A DNA stretch of 17,103 nucleotides from Chloroflexota bacterium (GTDB taxonomy: Bacteria; Chloroflexota; Anaerolineae; Anaerolineales; Anaerolineaceae): the NCBI GenBank assembly GCA_012800995.1, contig JAAZIH010000197.1, positions 1 to 17,103 on the forward strand. Reading direction: 5' to 3'. The position numbers and the translations under genes were made by a program. This document shows, piece by piece, positions 7,746 to 13,490 of the stretch. Below the pieces are notes generated by a model. That model made no database searches, was not told where the DNA came from, and saw only the letters and a list, made by a program, of their open reading frames with translations. Within the stretch, counting starts at the first letter, position 1. Each line of letters begins with the position of its first letter.

Positions 7746-7948
7746 AATAAAAAAATACACGCATGGGTTCTGTAAAACACAGATAAAAGTGCCCATGGCA
7801 ACGAAATCGCATAGCGATTTGTATGGCAGTTTGACGCTGAGCCAAAGCTCAGTTTTAGATTTTGGAATTGAATTAAGCGAATGCTTACAAAACCGTATTT
7901 TAGAGACGCATACGTTTTGAACAAGGATGGCAATAGCCAGTTTTTTTG
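7746..7948 (+). ncRNA. Candidate structured RNA of about 200 nt (or long recX leader segment)
   Basis: No protein is expected here, yet the stretch is built from successive stem-loops. CATGGG (7762-7767) pairs with CCCATG (7792-7797) and encloses TTCTGT/ACAGA around 7769-7783. AAATCGC/GCGATTT (7804-7820) has a 3-nt loop. CTGAGC/GCTCAG (7837-7852) has a 4-nt loop. AAGC/GCTT lies at 7875-7886. A ten-pair stem with one bulge joins 7888-7898 to 7910-7919. A promoter-like sequence precedes it and a U-tract hairpin ends it. I tested 6S, SRP, tmRNA, RNase P and common riboswitch hallmarks by eye and found none. All pairs are Watson-Crick, so the strand is set only by the promoter and T tract. It could be a free RNA or the 5' leader of recX-rny with an early terminator. 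Confidence 0.35.
7928..7947 (+). terminator. Short intrinsic terminator-like site
   Basis: TGGC (7928-7931) pairs with GCCA (7936-7939) around an AATA loop, and seven T residues follow from 7941. The stem is only four base pairs, so it may be weak or act as a conditional stop. Confidence 0.35.
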
Positions 7949-7958
7949 ATATTGTTTT

Positions 7959-8071
7959 GCTTTAGACGCTAAAGCCTCTATAGGTTCCAGAACCTGAATG
8001 AATATCCCCTAAACTGCCCATATTAGCGCGGTCTTTTTTAGCAGTTTCGCAGCCATGGCACACCATGGCTG
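7959..8071. promoter_or_regulatory. Second hairpin cluster directly before recX
   Basis: Four inverted repeats sit in 113 bp. GCTTTAG/CTAAAGC (7959-7975) has loop ACG. AGGTTC/GAACCT (7982-7995) has a CA centre. AAACTGC (8011-8017) pairs with GCAGTTT (8041-8047). A perfect nine-pair stem joins 8050-8058 to 8063-8071 around CACA. The last ends 10 bp before the recX ATG, which has no Shine-Dalgarno sequence. On RNA these could control recX translation; on DNA they could be operator half-sites. The first two palindromes lie within the tiny minus-strand reading frame described separately. Confidence 0.4.
7962..8066 (-). CDS. Possible 34-residue Cys-containing microprotein (doubtful)
   Basis: A minus-strand ATG at 8066 opens a 34-codon frame beginning MVCHGCETAKKDR and ending GSGTYRGFSV before TAA. 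The CHGC pair is reminiscent of a zinc ribbon's first knuckle, and the SGSGTYR segment recalls the stretch before the second knuckle, but no second Cys pair follows. It could be a decayed remnant or chance. No ribosome binding site is visible, and the frame lies inside the hairpin cluster before recX. Confidence 0.13.
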   Translation of the reverse strand: MVCHGCETAKKDRANMGSLGDIHSGSGTYRGFSV

Positions 8072-8081
8072 TTTGATTAAT

Positions 8082-8756
8082 ATGACAAAAGAGATTACCG
8101 CGATCACCCCTCAAAAACGCAATGCTCAAAGGCTGAACATAAGCCTGGATGGTGAGTACGCTTTTAGCCTTGATCGCATGACTGCCGCCTGGCTTAATGT
8201 CGGGCGCAAGCTGAGCCCGCAGGAAATCGAAAAGCTGCGCGAAAAAGATGAACAGGAAGTCGCCTACAACCGCGCTATGCACTATCTTAGCTATCGTGCC
8301 CGATCCGAAGACGAAATGCTCACTTATTTATCGGGCAAAGGCTTCAGCGAAATTGTTTCTCAAACTGTCATAGATCGTCTCAAAGATGAGCACCTGATAA
8401 GCGATGCGCGCTTCGCTGAAGACTGGATCGAAAACCGCGTTAGCTTTCGGCCACGCAGCCAGACCCAATTAAGGTTTGAACTGCGCCAAAAAGGCTTGCA
8501 AGAGGACATTATAGAAAACGCTCTGCAAGATGCCAATTTGGACGATATCAAACTCGCCTTAGCAGCTGGCACAAAACTGGCAAGAAGATATGCAGGTCTC
8601 ACATGGCTTAACTTTCGTCAAAAGCTGAGCGCCGCTCTGGCACGACGTGGTTTTAGTTACGAAACCGCCAGAACAGTCACCCAGCAACTTTGGGATGAAA
8701 CGCAAAAACAGAACAAAGCGCGTGATCACTCATGGAGCACAGATAATAATGTTTGA
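8082..8756 (+). CDS. recX: RecX-family regulatory protein
   Basis: Modulator of RecA filament growth, acting in the cytoplasm by direct binding. The 224-residue protein shows the expected all-helical three-helix repeats. The RecX core runs from about residue 65 with YNRAMHYLSYRARSEDEM, then LKDEHLISDARFAEDWIENR and the SRTQL-like RSQTQLRFELRQKG segment. A basic N-terminal region (about 1-60) is common in Gram-positive and Chloroflexota-like members. The ATG at 8082 gives MTKEITAITPQKRN, a natural N terminus. An in-frame ATG at 8055 lies inside a perfect hairpin. Neither start has a clear Shine-Dalgarno, so translation may depend on the structured leader or be leaderless. The stop overlaps the rny start by 8 bp. 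No recA gene is in the window. The family call is good; regulation is unresolved. Confidence 0.9.
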   Translation: MTKEITAITPQKRNAQRLNISLDGEYAFSLDRMTAAWLNVGRKLSPQEIEKLREKDEQEVAYNRAMHYLSYRARSEDEMLTYLSGKGFSEIVSQTVIDRLKDEHLISDARFAEDWIENRVSFRPRSQTQLRFELRQKGLQEDIIENALQDANLDDIKLALAAGTKLARRYAGLTWLNFRQKLSAALARRGFSYETARTVTQQLWDETQKQNKARDHSWSTDNNV

Positions 8757-10290
8757 ACTTTTTAAAAACCCTCTCGCTTTTCTATGGCTTGGCATAGCAA
8801 TGCTGATCGGCGCCATAATTGCCGCCATAATCGTAACCACCATACGCAAAAACCGCGATATCCGTCTTAAGCACACTGCCGATGACATCATCGCCGCTGC
8901 TACTGAAGAAGCCCGCCAGGTGCAACTGGAAGCCAAAGATAACGCCCTTAAGATCACCCGCCAGGCTGAAAACGAACTGCAACAAAGGCGTAGCGAACTC
9001 AACAAGGAAGATGACCGCTTGGTTAGACGCCGCGAAGAACTTGATCGCCGTTTTGACCAGATGCAACAGCGCGAAAGCTCATTAAACAAACGACAAAGCA
9101 GCATCGACAAACGCGCCAATGAAATTGATAACCTTTACAACGAACGCATCAAAGAACTGCAACGCGTGGCAGAACTAAGCCTCGACGAGGCGCGCGAAAT
9201 CTTACTTGCAGAAGTTGAACGCACCGCCCGCAACGACATGGCAAGCATCGTACGCCAGATCGAAAACGAAGCCCGCGAACTGGGCGAAGAAAAAGCACGC
9301 GAACTTATCGCCGATGCCATCCAACGCGTTGCCTCAGACCAGGTTGCCGAGGTTACCACATCATTGGTCACCTTACCCAACGAAGAGATGAAAGGGCGCA
9401 TCGTAGGACGCAACGGACGTAACATTCGCAGTTTTGAACAAGCTACAGGCGTGGACGTTATCGTAGATGATACCCCCGAAGCGGTCACCATCTCTTGTTT
9501 CGACTCAGTTCGCCGCGAAATCGCGCGCCGCACACTCACCCGCTTGGTGCAAGACGGCAGAATCCACCCGGCTTATATCGAAAAAGTTTTGGCAGAAGAA
9601 CGCGCTGAAATGGACAAAGACATCCTCAAAGCCGGTAACGAAGCTGCCTATGAGGCTTCAGTACACGGCTTGCACCCCGAAATCATCAAAAAATTAGGGC
9701 GGCTAAAATTCCGCACCTCTTATGGTCAAAACCAATTAGCCCACGCTGTCGAAACAAGCAAGATCGCCAGTGTCTTGGCTTCTGAATTAGGTGCCAACGT
9801 TGAAGTCGCCAAGGCTGGCGCCTTGCTACACGACCTTGGCAAAGCCATGGACCATAATACCGATGGTACTCACGCTCAAATTGGCGCGGAGTTTGCCAAG
9901 CGACATGGCGTGAGCCCCGCCGTGGTCAACATCATCGCCTCGCATCACCACGAAGTTGACCAGACCTCAGTTGAAGCGGTCATCGCCGAAGCCGCGGATG
10001 CTATCTCGGGTGCCCGACCTGGCGCGCGTCGCGAGGACCTTGAGCAATACATCAAACGCCTCAAAGCGCTTGAAAATATTGCCAACGATCATAAAGGTGT
10101 TGAATCCAGCTTCGCCATTCAAGCCGGCCGCGAAGTGCGCATTATCGTCAAACCTGAAGAGGTCGATGATTACGAGGCTCACCAATTGGCCAAAAACATC
10201 GCCAACGAGATTGAGGATACCTTGCAATATCCTGGTCAAATCCGCGTGACGGTCATCCGCGAAACCCGTTCAGTCAGTTACGCGAAATAA
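8749..10290 (+). CDS. rny: Ribonuclease Y
   Basis: Membrane-anchored endoribonuclease that starts mRNA decay. The 513-residue protein has an N-terminal membrane helix (about 9-31), a long charged coiled coil (about 45-195, rich in Arg/Glu/Gln), a KH domain around GRIVGRNGRN (near 215-224, GxxG loop present), and an HD domain with catalytic H361-D362 (LLHDLGKA) and the HHH cluster at 399-401. The C terminus, VTVIRETRSVSYAK, closely matches family ends. The ATG at 8749 was chosen because it starts directly at MFELF before the membrane helix, with GGAG 11 nt upstream. An earlier in-frame start would lie deep inside recX. The ATGTTTGA overlap with recX suggests translational coupling. In the KH loop an Asn replaces the Glu common in GREGRN. 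A strong terminator follows. Confidence 0.97.
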   Translation: MFELFKNPLAFLWLGIAMLIGAIIAAIIVTTIRKNRDIRLKHTADDIIAAATEEARQVQLEAKDNALKITRQAENELQQRRSELNKEDDRLVRRREELDRRFDQMQQRESSLNKRQSSIDKRANEIDNLYNERIKELQRVAELSLDEAREILLAEVERTARNDMASIVRQIENEARELGEEKARELIADAIQRVASDQVAEVTTSLVTLPNEEMKGRIVGRNGRNIRSFEQATGVDVIVDDTPEAVTISCFDSVRREIARRTLTRLVQDGRIHPAYIEKVLAEERAEMDKDILKAGNEAAYEASVHGLHPEIIKKLGRLKFRTSYGQNQLAHAVETSKIASVLASELGANVEVAKAGALLHDLGKAMDHNTDGTHAQIGAEFAKRHGVSPAVVNIIASHHHEVDQTSVEAVIAEAADAISGARPGARREDLEQYIKRLKALENIANDHKGVESSFAIQAGREVRIIVKPEEVDDYEAHQLAKNIANEIEDTLQYPGQIRVTVIRETRSVSYAK

Positions 10291-10297
10291 AAACTTC

Positions 10298-10322
10298 AAA
10301 AGCCCCAGCTATGGGGCTTTTT
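10298..10322 (+). terminator. Intrinsic terminator after rny
   Basis: AAAAGCCCC (10298-10306) pairs with GGGGCTTTT starting at 10313, across a six-base loop AGCTAT, and runs into the T tract ending at 10322. It lies just after the rny stop and 28 bp before the UPF0173 start codon, so the UPF0173 gene relies on read-through or a very close promoter that I cannot identify. Confidence 0.88.
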
Positions 10323-10349
10323 GTTAGAGTAAATACACACGGAGGAAAC

Positions 10350-11039
10350 ATGAAAACAATATTAACCTGGTATGGACATGCCACACTTGGTCTCAATGTG
10401 GGTGAACATAAACTTTTGATTGACCCTTTCTTCACCGGTAACCCAGTCGCCTCAATGAGCGCTGATGAAGCCAAAGCTGATTTCATCCTTGTCACTCATG
10501 GCCATGGGGATCATATCGGTGATACGATAGATATCGCCAAACGCGAAAATGCTCTCATTATCAGCAACTTTGAAATAGCGGAATGGCTCGCCGCGCAAGG
10601 TTTCCAAACCCATGGGCAGCAATTGGGTGGCGGCTTCAACCATCCCTTTGGGTATCTAAAACTGACCTTAGCCTTGCATGGTTCCGCCCTGCCCGATGGC
10701 AGCTATGGTGGAAATCCAGCAGGTTTGTTATTGACAACACCCAACGGTAAAAAGATTTACATGGCGGGCGATACTGGTTTATTTGGAGACATGCAATTAA
10801 TTGGTAACGAAAGCATAGACCTGGCAGTCATCCCCATCGGCGATAACTACACCATGGGTCCAGACGACGCACTCACCGCGGTAAAGCTTTTACGCCCCAA
10901 AGTCGTTGTTCCCATCCATTACAACACTTGGCCACTTATCGAACAGGATCCCCATGCCTGGAAAGCCCGCGTTGAAACCGAGACCAACACCAAAGTCGTG
11001 GTGCTCAAACCTGGCGAGAGTCTTGAGTTAAACGAATAA
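10350..11039 (+). CDS. UPF0173-family metal-dependent hydrolase (metallo-beta-lactamase fold)
   Basis: A 229-residue cytoplasmic metallo-hydrolase of the UPF0173 (YtkL-like) group. The natural substrate is not established for the family as far as I know. The N-terminal MKTILTWYGHAT matches the family start (H10), and the metal motif THGHGDH is at 49-55. A GGNPAGLLL stretch follows, then MAGDTGLFGDM with a metal-binding Asp, and PIHYNTWP with the last His. The ATG at 10350 is decisive: a perfect GGAGGA sits 4-9 nt upstream, whereas an in-frame upstream start overlaps the rny terminator. The gene is followed by a bidirectional terminator and then a convergent gene. Family identification is firm, the function is not. 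Confidence 0.93.
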   Translation: MKTILTWYGHATLGLNVGEHKLLIDPFFTGNPVASMSADEAKADFILVTHGHGDHIGDTIDIAKRENALIISNFEIAEWLAAQGFQTHGQQLGGGFNHPFGYLKLTLALHGSALPDGSYGGNPAGLLLTTPNGKKIYMAGDTGLFGDMQLIGNESIDLAVIPIGDNYTMGPDDALTAVKLLRPKVVVPIHYNTWPLIEQDPHAWKARVETETNTKVVVLKPGESLELNE

Positions 11040-11067
11040 AAACCATAAGTAAAAACAGGGATACGAT

Positions 11068-11099
11068 AAAAAAAGGGAGGCTTTGTAGCCTCCTTTTTT
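11068..11099. terminator. Bidirectional intrinsic terminator
   Basis: GGAGGC (11076-11081) pairs with GCCTCC (11088-11093) across a six-base loop, extended by A:T pairs, with a run of A on the left and a run of T on the right. It stands between two converging genes, so it can stop transcription from both sides. Confidence 0.9.
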
Positions 11100-11121
11100 G
11101 ATATTGTTAACAGCATTTCTT

Positions 11122-11985
11122 TTAGGCTCTACGCGAGCGGAGCATATAAATTAAAAGTCCGATACCCAAGAGTAAAATACCAAGCCCGATAAAGAAAACC
11201 GGGAGAATCTTGCTGTTTGCTACCGCATCCTGTTCTGTTGAAGCTGGAGTTGCTTCTTGCGCGCCAAAATCGATGGTGAGCGTTTCGCCAGATACTACCG
11301 AAAGGGCGTGCGTTGTAGCCGTTGTGCTGTTAAAGCCATCTGGCACAGCGATTGAAATATTATATTCACCTGGTGGCAACTGCTCAAAGCACATGGGTTT
11401 GGTTGTTTCCGGGTCACCCGCCACGGTTGTGCCTACACGCGAGACAGTACCAATGCGGTCGTTAATACTCACTTCACCACCATACAAATAGCTTTCGCCG
11501 TCAGTGCGCATCCCGTTCCCATCCAAGTCGTGGAAGAGCACGATGCAAATCTTACCCGTATCCAACATGGCTGTTGGCTCGGGTTCAATAACGACCGGTG
11601 GCTGAGTGGGTTGTTCTTCTTGCGGAGGAACAGTGGGCTGTTCGGGTATGGGTGTCGAGGTCGGGGGTATAGCTGTGGCTGTAATAACAGCAACAAGAAG
11701 TTTCATGCCCGGATAAATAACACAGTCATCACCCAAAATATTGCTGTTTAAGCGGATGAGATCTTTTACATCTATTTTATATTTCTCCGCAATATTCCAA
11801 CATGCAAAATCCTCAGCTGTTACAGTATGGTAAACATTGCCTTCAGCATCTGGTGTGGGAGTTTGAAAAACAGGGTCCTGGGCATTGACACTACCCACCC
11901 GCGCGACAATTAAACCGAACAAACTGAATATCACGCATATCGAAATAATAGCTGCTATAGACTCATGTTTGTTTTTCTTTTTCAT
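11122..11985 (-). CDS. Secreted LysM-domain protein with SdrD_B-like domain and C-terminal membrane anchor
   Basis: An extracellular protein probably held at the membrane and touching peptidoglycan. The 287 residues start with a basic signal peptide (MKKKNKH, hydrophobic core, likely cleavage after VNA, residue 35). A LysM-like domain follows (about 52-98, from YHTVTAEDFACWNIA to YPGMKLLV, with two Cys that may pair), then a Pro/Thr/Gln-rich spacer (about 102-137). Next is a beta-sandwich region whose FHDLDGNGMRTDGE resembles the Ca-binding SdrD_B/Cna-B type repeat. Last is a hydrophobic helix (about 260-283) with RSRRA at the end as a stop-transfer signal. No LPxTG is seen. The ATG at 11985 follows AGGAG by 7 nt; the longer frame begins in promoter sequence. 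It is a monocistronic gene with its own extended -10 promoter. The precise role is unknown. Confidence 0.85.
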   Translation of the reverse strand: MKKKNKHESIAAIISICVIFSLFGLIVARVGSVNAQDPVFQTPTPDAEGNVYHTVTAEDFACWNIAEKYKIDVKDLIRLNSNILGDDCVIYPGMKLLVAVITATAIPPTSTPIPEQPTVPPQEEQPTQPPVVIEPEPTAMLDTGKICIVLFHDLDGNGMRTDGESYLYGGEVSINDRIGTVSRVGTTVAGDPETTKPMCFEQLPPGEYNISIAVPDGFNSTTATTHALSVVSGETLTIDFGAQEATPASTEQDAVANSKILPVFFIGLGILLLGIGLLIYMLRSRRA

Positions 11986-12000
11986 AGCAATCTCCTGTAT

Positions 12001-12014
12001 AAGAACCAGTTCTT
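12001..12014. promoter_or_regulatory. Palindrome at the LysM gene transcription start
   Basis: AAGAAC and GTTCTT flank a CA centre, just downstream of the minus-strand -10. This is where a repressor could bind or an early mRNA hairpin could form. It is short enough to be chance. Confidence 0.35.
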
Positions 12015-12022
12015 GTGCTCTG

Positions 12023-12051
12023 ATTATATCATTGACTGAAAATGCCATAAA
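12023..12051 (-). promoter_or_regulatory. Extended -10 promoter of the LysM protein gene
   Basis: On the minus strand TGATATAAT forms an extended -10 (TATAAT at 12028-12023). TTTATG lies 17 bp upstream at 12051-12046 as a poor -35. The predicted start is near 12016, giving a leader of about 30 nt that includes the AGGAG ribosome binding site. Confidence 0.6.
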
Positions 12052-12091
12052 CCTTGGCTATCAGCTATTCACAATTTGAGTTTATCTTTTT

Positions 12092-12145
12092 TAGCTTTTC
12101 CATTGATAAAAGGGAAAAGAACTCATAATTAGAATAGCTTTTCCA
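12092..12145. repeat. 11-bp direct repeat with inverted copy in a divergent promoter region
   Basis: TAGCTTTTCCA occurs at 12092-12102 and again at 12135-12145, 43 bp apart (about four helical turns). The first copy also pairs with GGAAAAG at 12113-12119. The placement between the LysM and DsrE promoters suggests an operator pair, but this is unproven. Confidence 0.4.
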
Positions 12146-12198
12146 AGCTTTAGGTACATCGCTTACAGTATACAGTGTTTTATCATTCAAATCTCCAT

Positions 12199-12204
12199 TA
12201 TAAT
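12199..12204 (+). promoter_or_regulatory. -10 element before the DsrE-family gene
   Basis: A consensus TATAAT lies 29 bp before the start codon. No good -35 is found at 16-18 bp upstream, so an activator or other context may be needed. ACAGT is repeated with a 2-bp gap just upstream (12165-12176). Confidence 0.4.
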
Positions 12205-12233
12205 AATCCTATCAACATTCTTGGAGGCATGAG

Positions 12234-12572
12234 ATGCAAAAAGTACTTTTTTACGCGATGATGGGTGAGAAGATGTGTTTTCAGCACATTTTGCTCAACG
12301 CGCTGGATCTTACCGAAGGCGGCGCGGAAGTGAAAATTATATTTGAAGGCCAATCCGTAAAATTACCAGCTGTACTCGTTGAAGAAGGTAATAAACTTTT
12401 CCAAAGAGCGCTCGATAAAGGCTTGATTGCTGGCATCTGCCTGGCGTGTTCTCGCGCATTGGGTGTATATGAACAAAACCTCGCTACTGGACTACCCATG
12501 CTGGATGACATGATGGGTCATGCTGGCGTGCGCCCCTATACCGACTTGGGCTATACAGTCATTAGCATGTAA
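12234..12572 (+). CDS. DsrE/DsrF-like family small protein
   Basis: A 112-residue cytoplasmic protein of the DsrE-like fold, a family whose characterised members bind or relay sulfur through a conserved Cys. The N-terminal beta strand KVLFYAMMG, the GAEVKIIFEG strand and the Cys-bearing CLACSRALGV helix start (near residues 63-72) fit. A Cys-Leu-Ala-Cys pair replaces the single Cys seen in many members. Many DsrE-like proteins are of unknown role, and no dsr, tus or other sulfur gene is nearby, so sulfur relay is only a family-level possibility. GGAGG lies 6 nt before the ATG. The gene is probably monocistronic, since the next gene begins 60 bp later with a weak ribosome binding site. Confidence 0.82.
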   Translation: MQKVLFYAMMGEKMCFQHILLNALDLTEGGAEVKIIFEGQSVKLPAVLVEEGNKLFQRALDKGLIAGICLACSRALGVYEQNLATGLPMLDDMMGHAGVRPYTDLGYTVISM

Positions 12573-12632
12573 TTGAATCAACTTTATTTTCGCATCAAGT
12601 AGACCTTTTGCTCATTAATCGATTCTGGCGAG

Positions 12633-13421
12633 ATGGCTCTGTTTTGGAATAAGCGGTTTTTAAGGCCCATCAGTATTTTTTTTCTGTGTCTGTTTCTGAC
12701 AGCCTGCCTTACAGAGACAGCTCCTGCAGAGCCCACCGCCACCTTAGAACCTACCCAAACGTCCATCCCAAGCGCTACCATCGACTGGTTCCCCGCCACC
12801 CATACAAAACCAAGCCCGACCGAAACGCCTGCACCAGTTCAAGCCAGCCCGGAAATTCAAGCGCGGGATGAGATTCTCATTGAAGATGATTTTAGTGATG
12901 AAAGCCTTTGGCAAACGCGAAACGAAGTGGACTCAAAAATCAATTTTGAACCAAACGCTCTCTCGGTGGTCGTCTCTGGCGAGAAAACTGAAACCTACAG
13001 CATCAGCAAGCATACTTTGCCAGATACCTTTTATCTGGAGCTCACTATTGAAACCGCCTTGTGCTCCAATGATGATCAATATGGCATTATCTTTTGGCGC
13101 AACAGCAGCTCTGGCAGCTATCGGTTTTGGGCAAATTGTCAGGGACAAATTATGGTTGACAAAGTGCTGCCCGAAGGCACTACACGCCTCGTTAACTGGG
13201 AAAGTGCCCGAAAGTTCATCCCCAATGCTCCAGCACGGAATGTCTTTGGCATCCAGTCCCAAAACGGTTGCATAGACTTTTTTATCAATGACAGTTATCA
13301 ATTCAGCATCCAGGCACGTGCGAACCTTGAAGGAGCAATTGGCCTAATCGCCCGTACAGCCAGTGATGCTGATCTGACCGTACGCTTCTCAAACCTGATT
13401 GTCTCGAAACCCAAGCCTTAA
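12633..13421 (+). CDS. Lipoprotein with probable LamG/concanavalin-like domain
   Basis: A 262-residue exported lipoprotein: a signal peptide with hydrophobic run ISIFFLCLFL and lipobox LTAC (Cys25), then a Pro/Thr/Ser/Glu-rich spacer (about 27-75), then a globular domain of about 180 residues. The domain begins DDFSDESLWQTRN and ends with a DLTVRFSNLIVSKP strand. This is the typical layout of jelly-roll lectin/glucanase-like (DUF1080-type) domains, in which DDF and late FDNF/RFSN strands recur. Cys residues near YGIIFW and WANCQG could form a disulfide. The function is unknown; sugar or polymer binding is plausible but not shown. GGCGAG directly upstream of the ATG is a weak ribosome binding site. 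The nucleotidyltransferase gene begins 69 bp after it. Confidence 0.78.
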   Translation: MALFWNKRFLRPISIFFLCLFLTACLTETAPAEPTATLEPTQTSIPSATIDWFPATHTKPSPTETPAPVQASPEIQARDEILIEDDFSDESLWQTRNEVDSKINFEPNALSVVVSGEKTETYSISKHTLPDTFYLELTIETALCSNDDQYGIIFWRNSSSGSYRFWANCQGQIMVDKVLPEGTTRLVNWESARKFIPNAPARNVFGIQSQNGCIDFFINDSYQFSIQARANLEGAIGLIARTASDADLTVRFSNLIVSKPKP

Positions 13422-13435
13422 TTCGTCAAAAGCAT

Positions 13436-13471
13436 TATAATGATGTCAAAGGCAACCACAACTCAGGTTGC
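13436..13471 (+). promoter_or_regulatory. -10 element and leader hairpin before the nucleotidyltransferase gene
   Basis: TATAAT lies at 13436-13441, without a recognisable -35, followed by GCAACC (13452-13457) pairing with GGTTGC (13466-13471). No T run follows, so the hairpin is not a terminator. It sits between the -10 and the GGAGG ribosome binding site and could affect leader folding. Confidence 0.3.
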
Positions 13472-13490
13472 AAACGCCTGGAGGACGGAA

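Noticed and set aside
7738..7920. Plus-strand 60-codon frame in the gap before recX
   Set aside because: It starts inside the -10 element, has no ribosome binding site or recognisable domain, and overlaps several stable stem-loops.
7694..7933. Minus-strand 79-codon frame in the same gap
   Set aside because: Its composition is not protein-like, no ribosome binding site is seen, and it is explained by hairpin sequence.
7982..7995. GTTC-CA-GAAC palindrome as a LexA (SOS) box before recX
   Set aside because: The 2-bp centre and half-site orientation do not fit the LexA boxes I know, such as GAAC-N4-GTTC; a single copy is not persuasive.
8055..8081. Upstream in-frame ATG for recX at 8055
   Set aside because: It lies in the arm of a perfect hairpin and would add nine residues not expected for the family.
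10311..10349. Upstream start for the UPF0173 gene
   Set aside because: It would begin inside the rny terminator; the GGAGGA-led ATG at 10350 is clearly better.
11260..11480. LPxTG sortase anchor in the LysM protein
   Set aside because: No LPxTG motif precedes the C-terminal helix, so a plain membrane anchor is more likely.
12281..12511. Minus-strand frame across the DsrE gene, and similar long antisense frames over rny, maf and PBP
   Set aside because: These are shadows of well-supported genes with no domains or ribosome binding sites.
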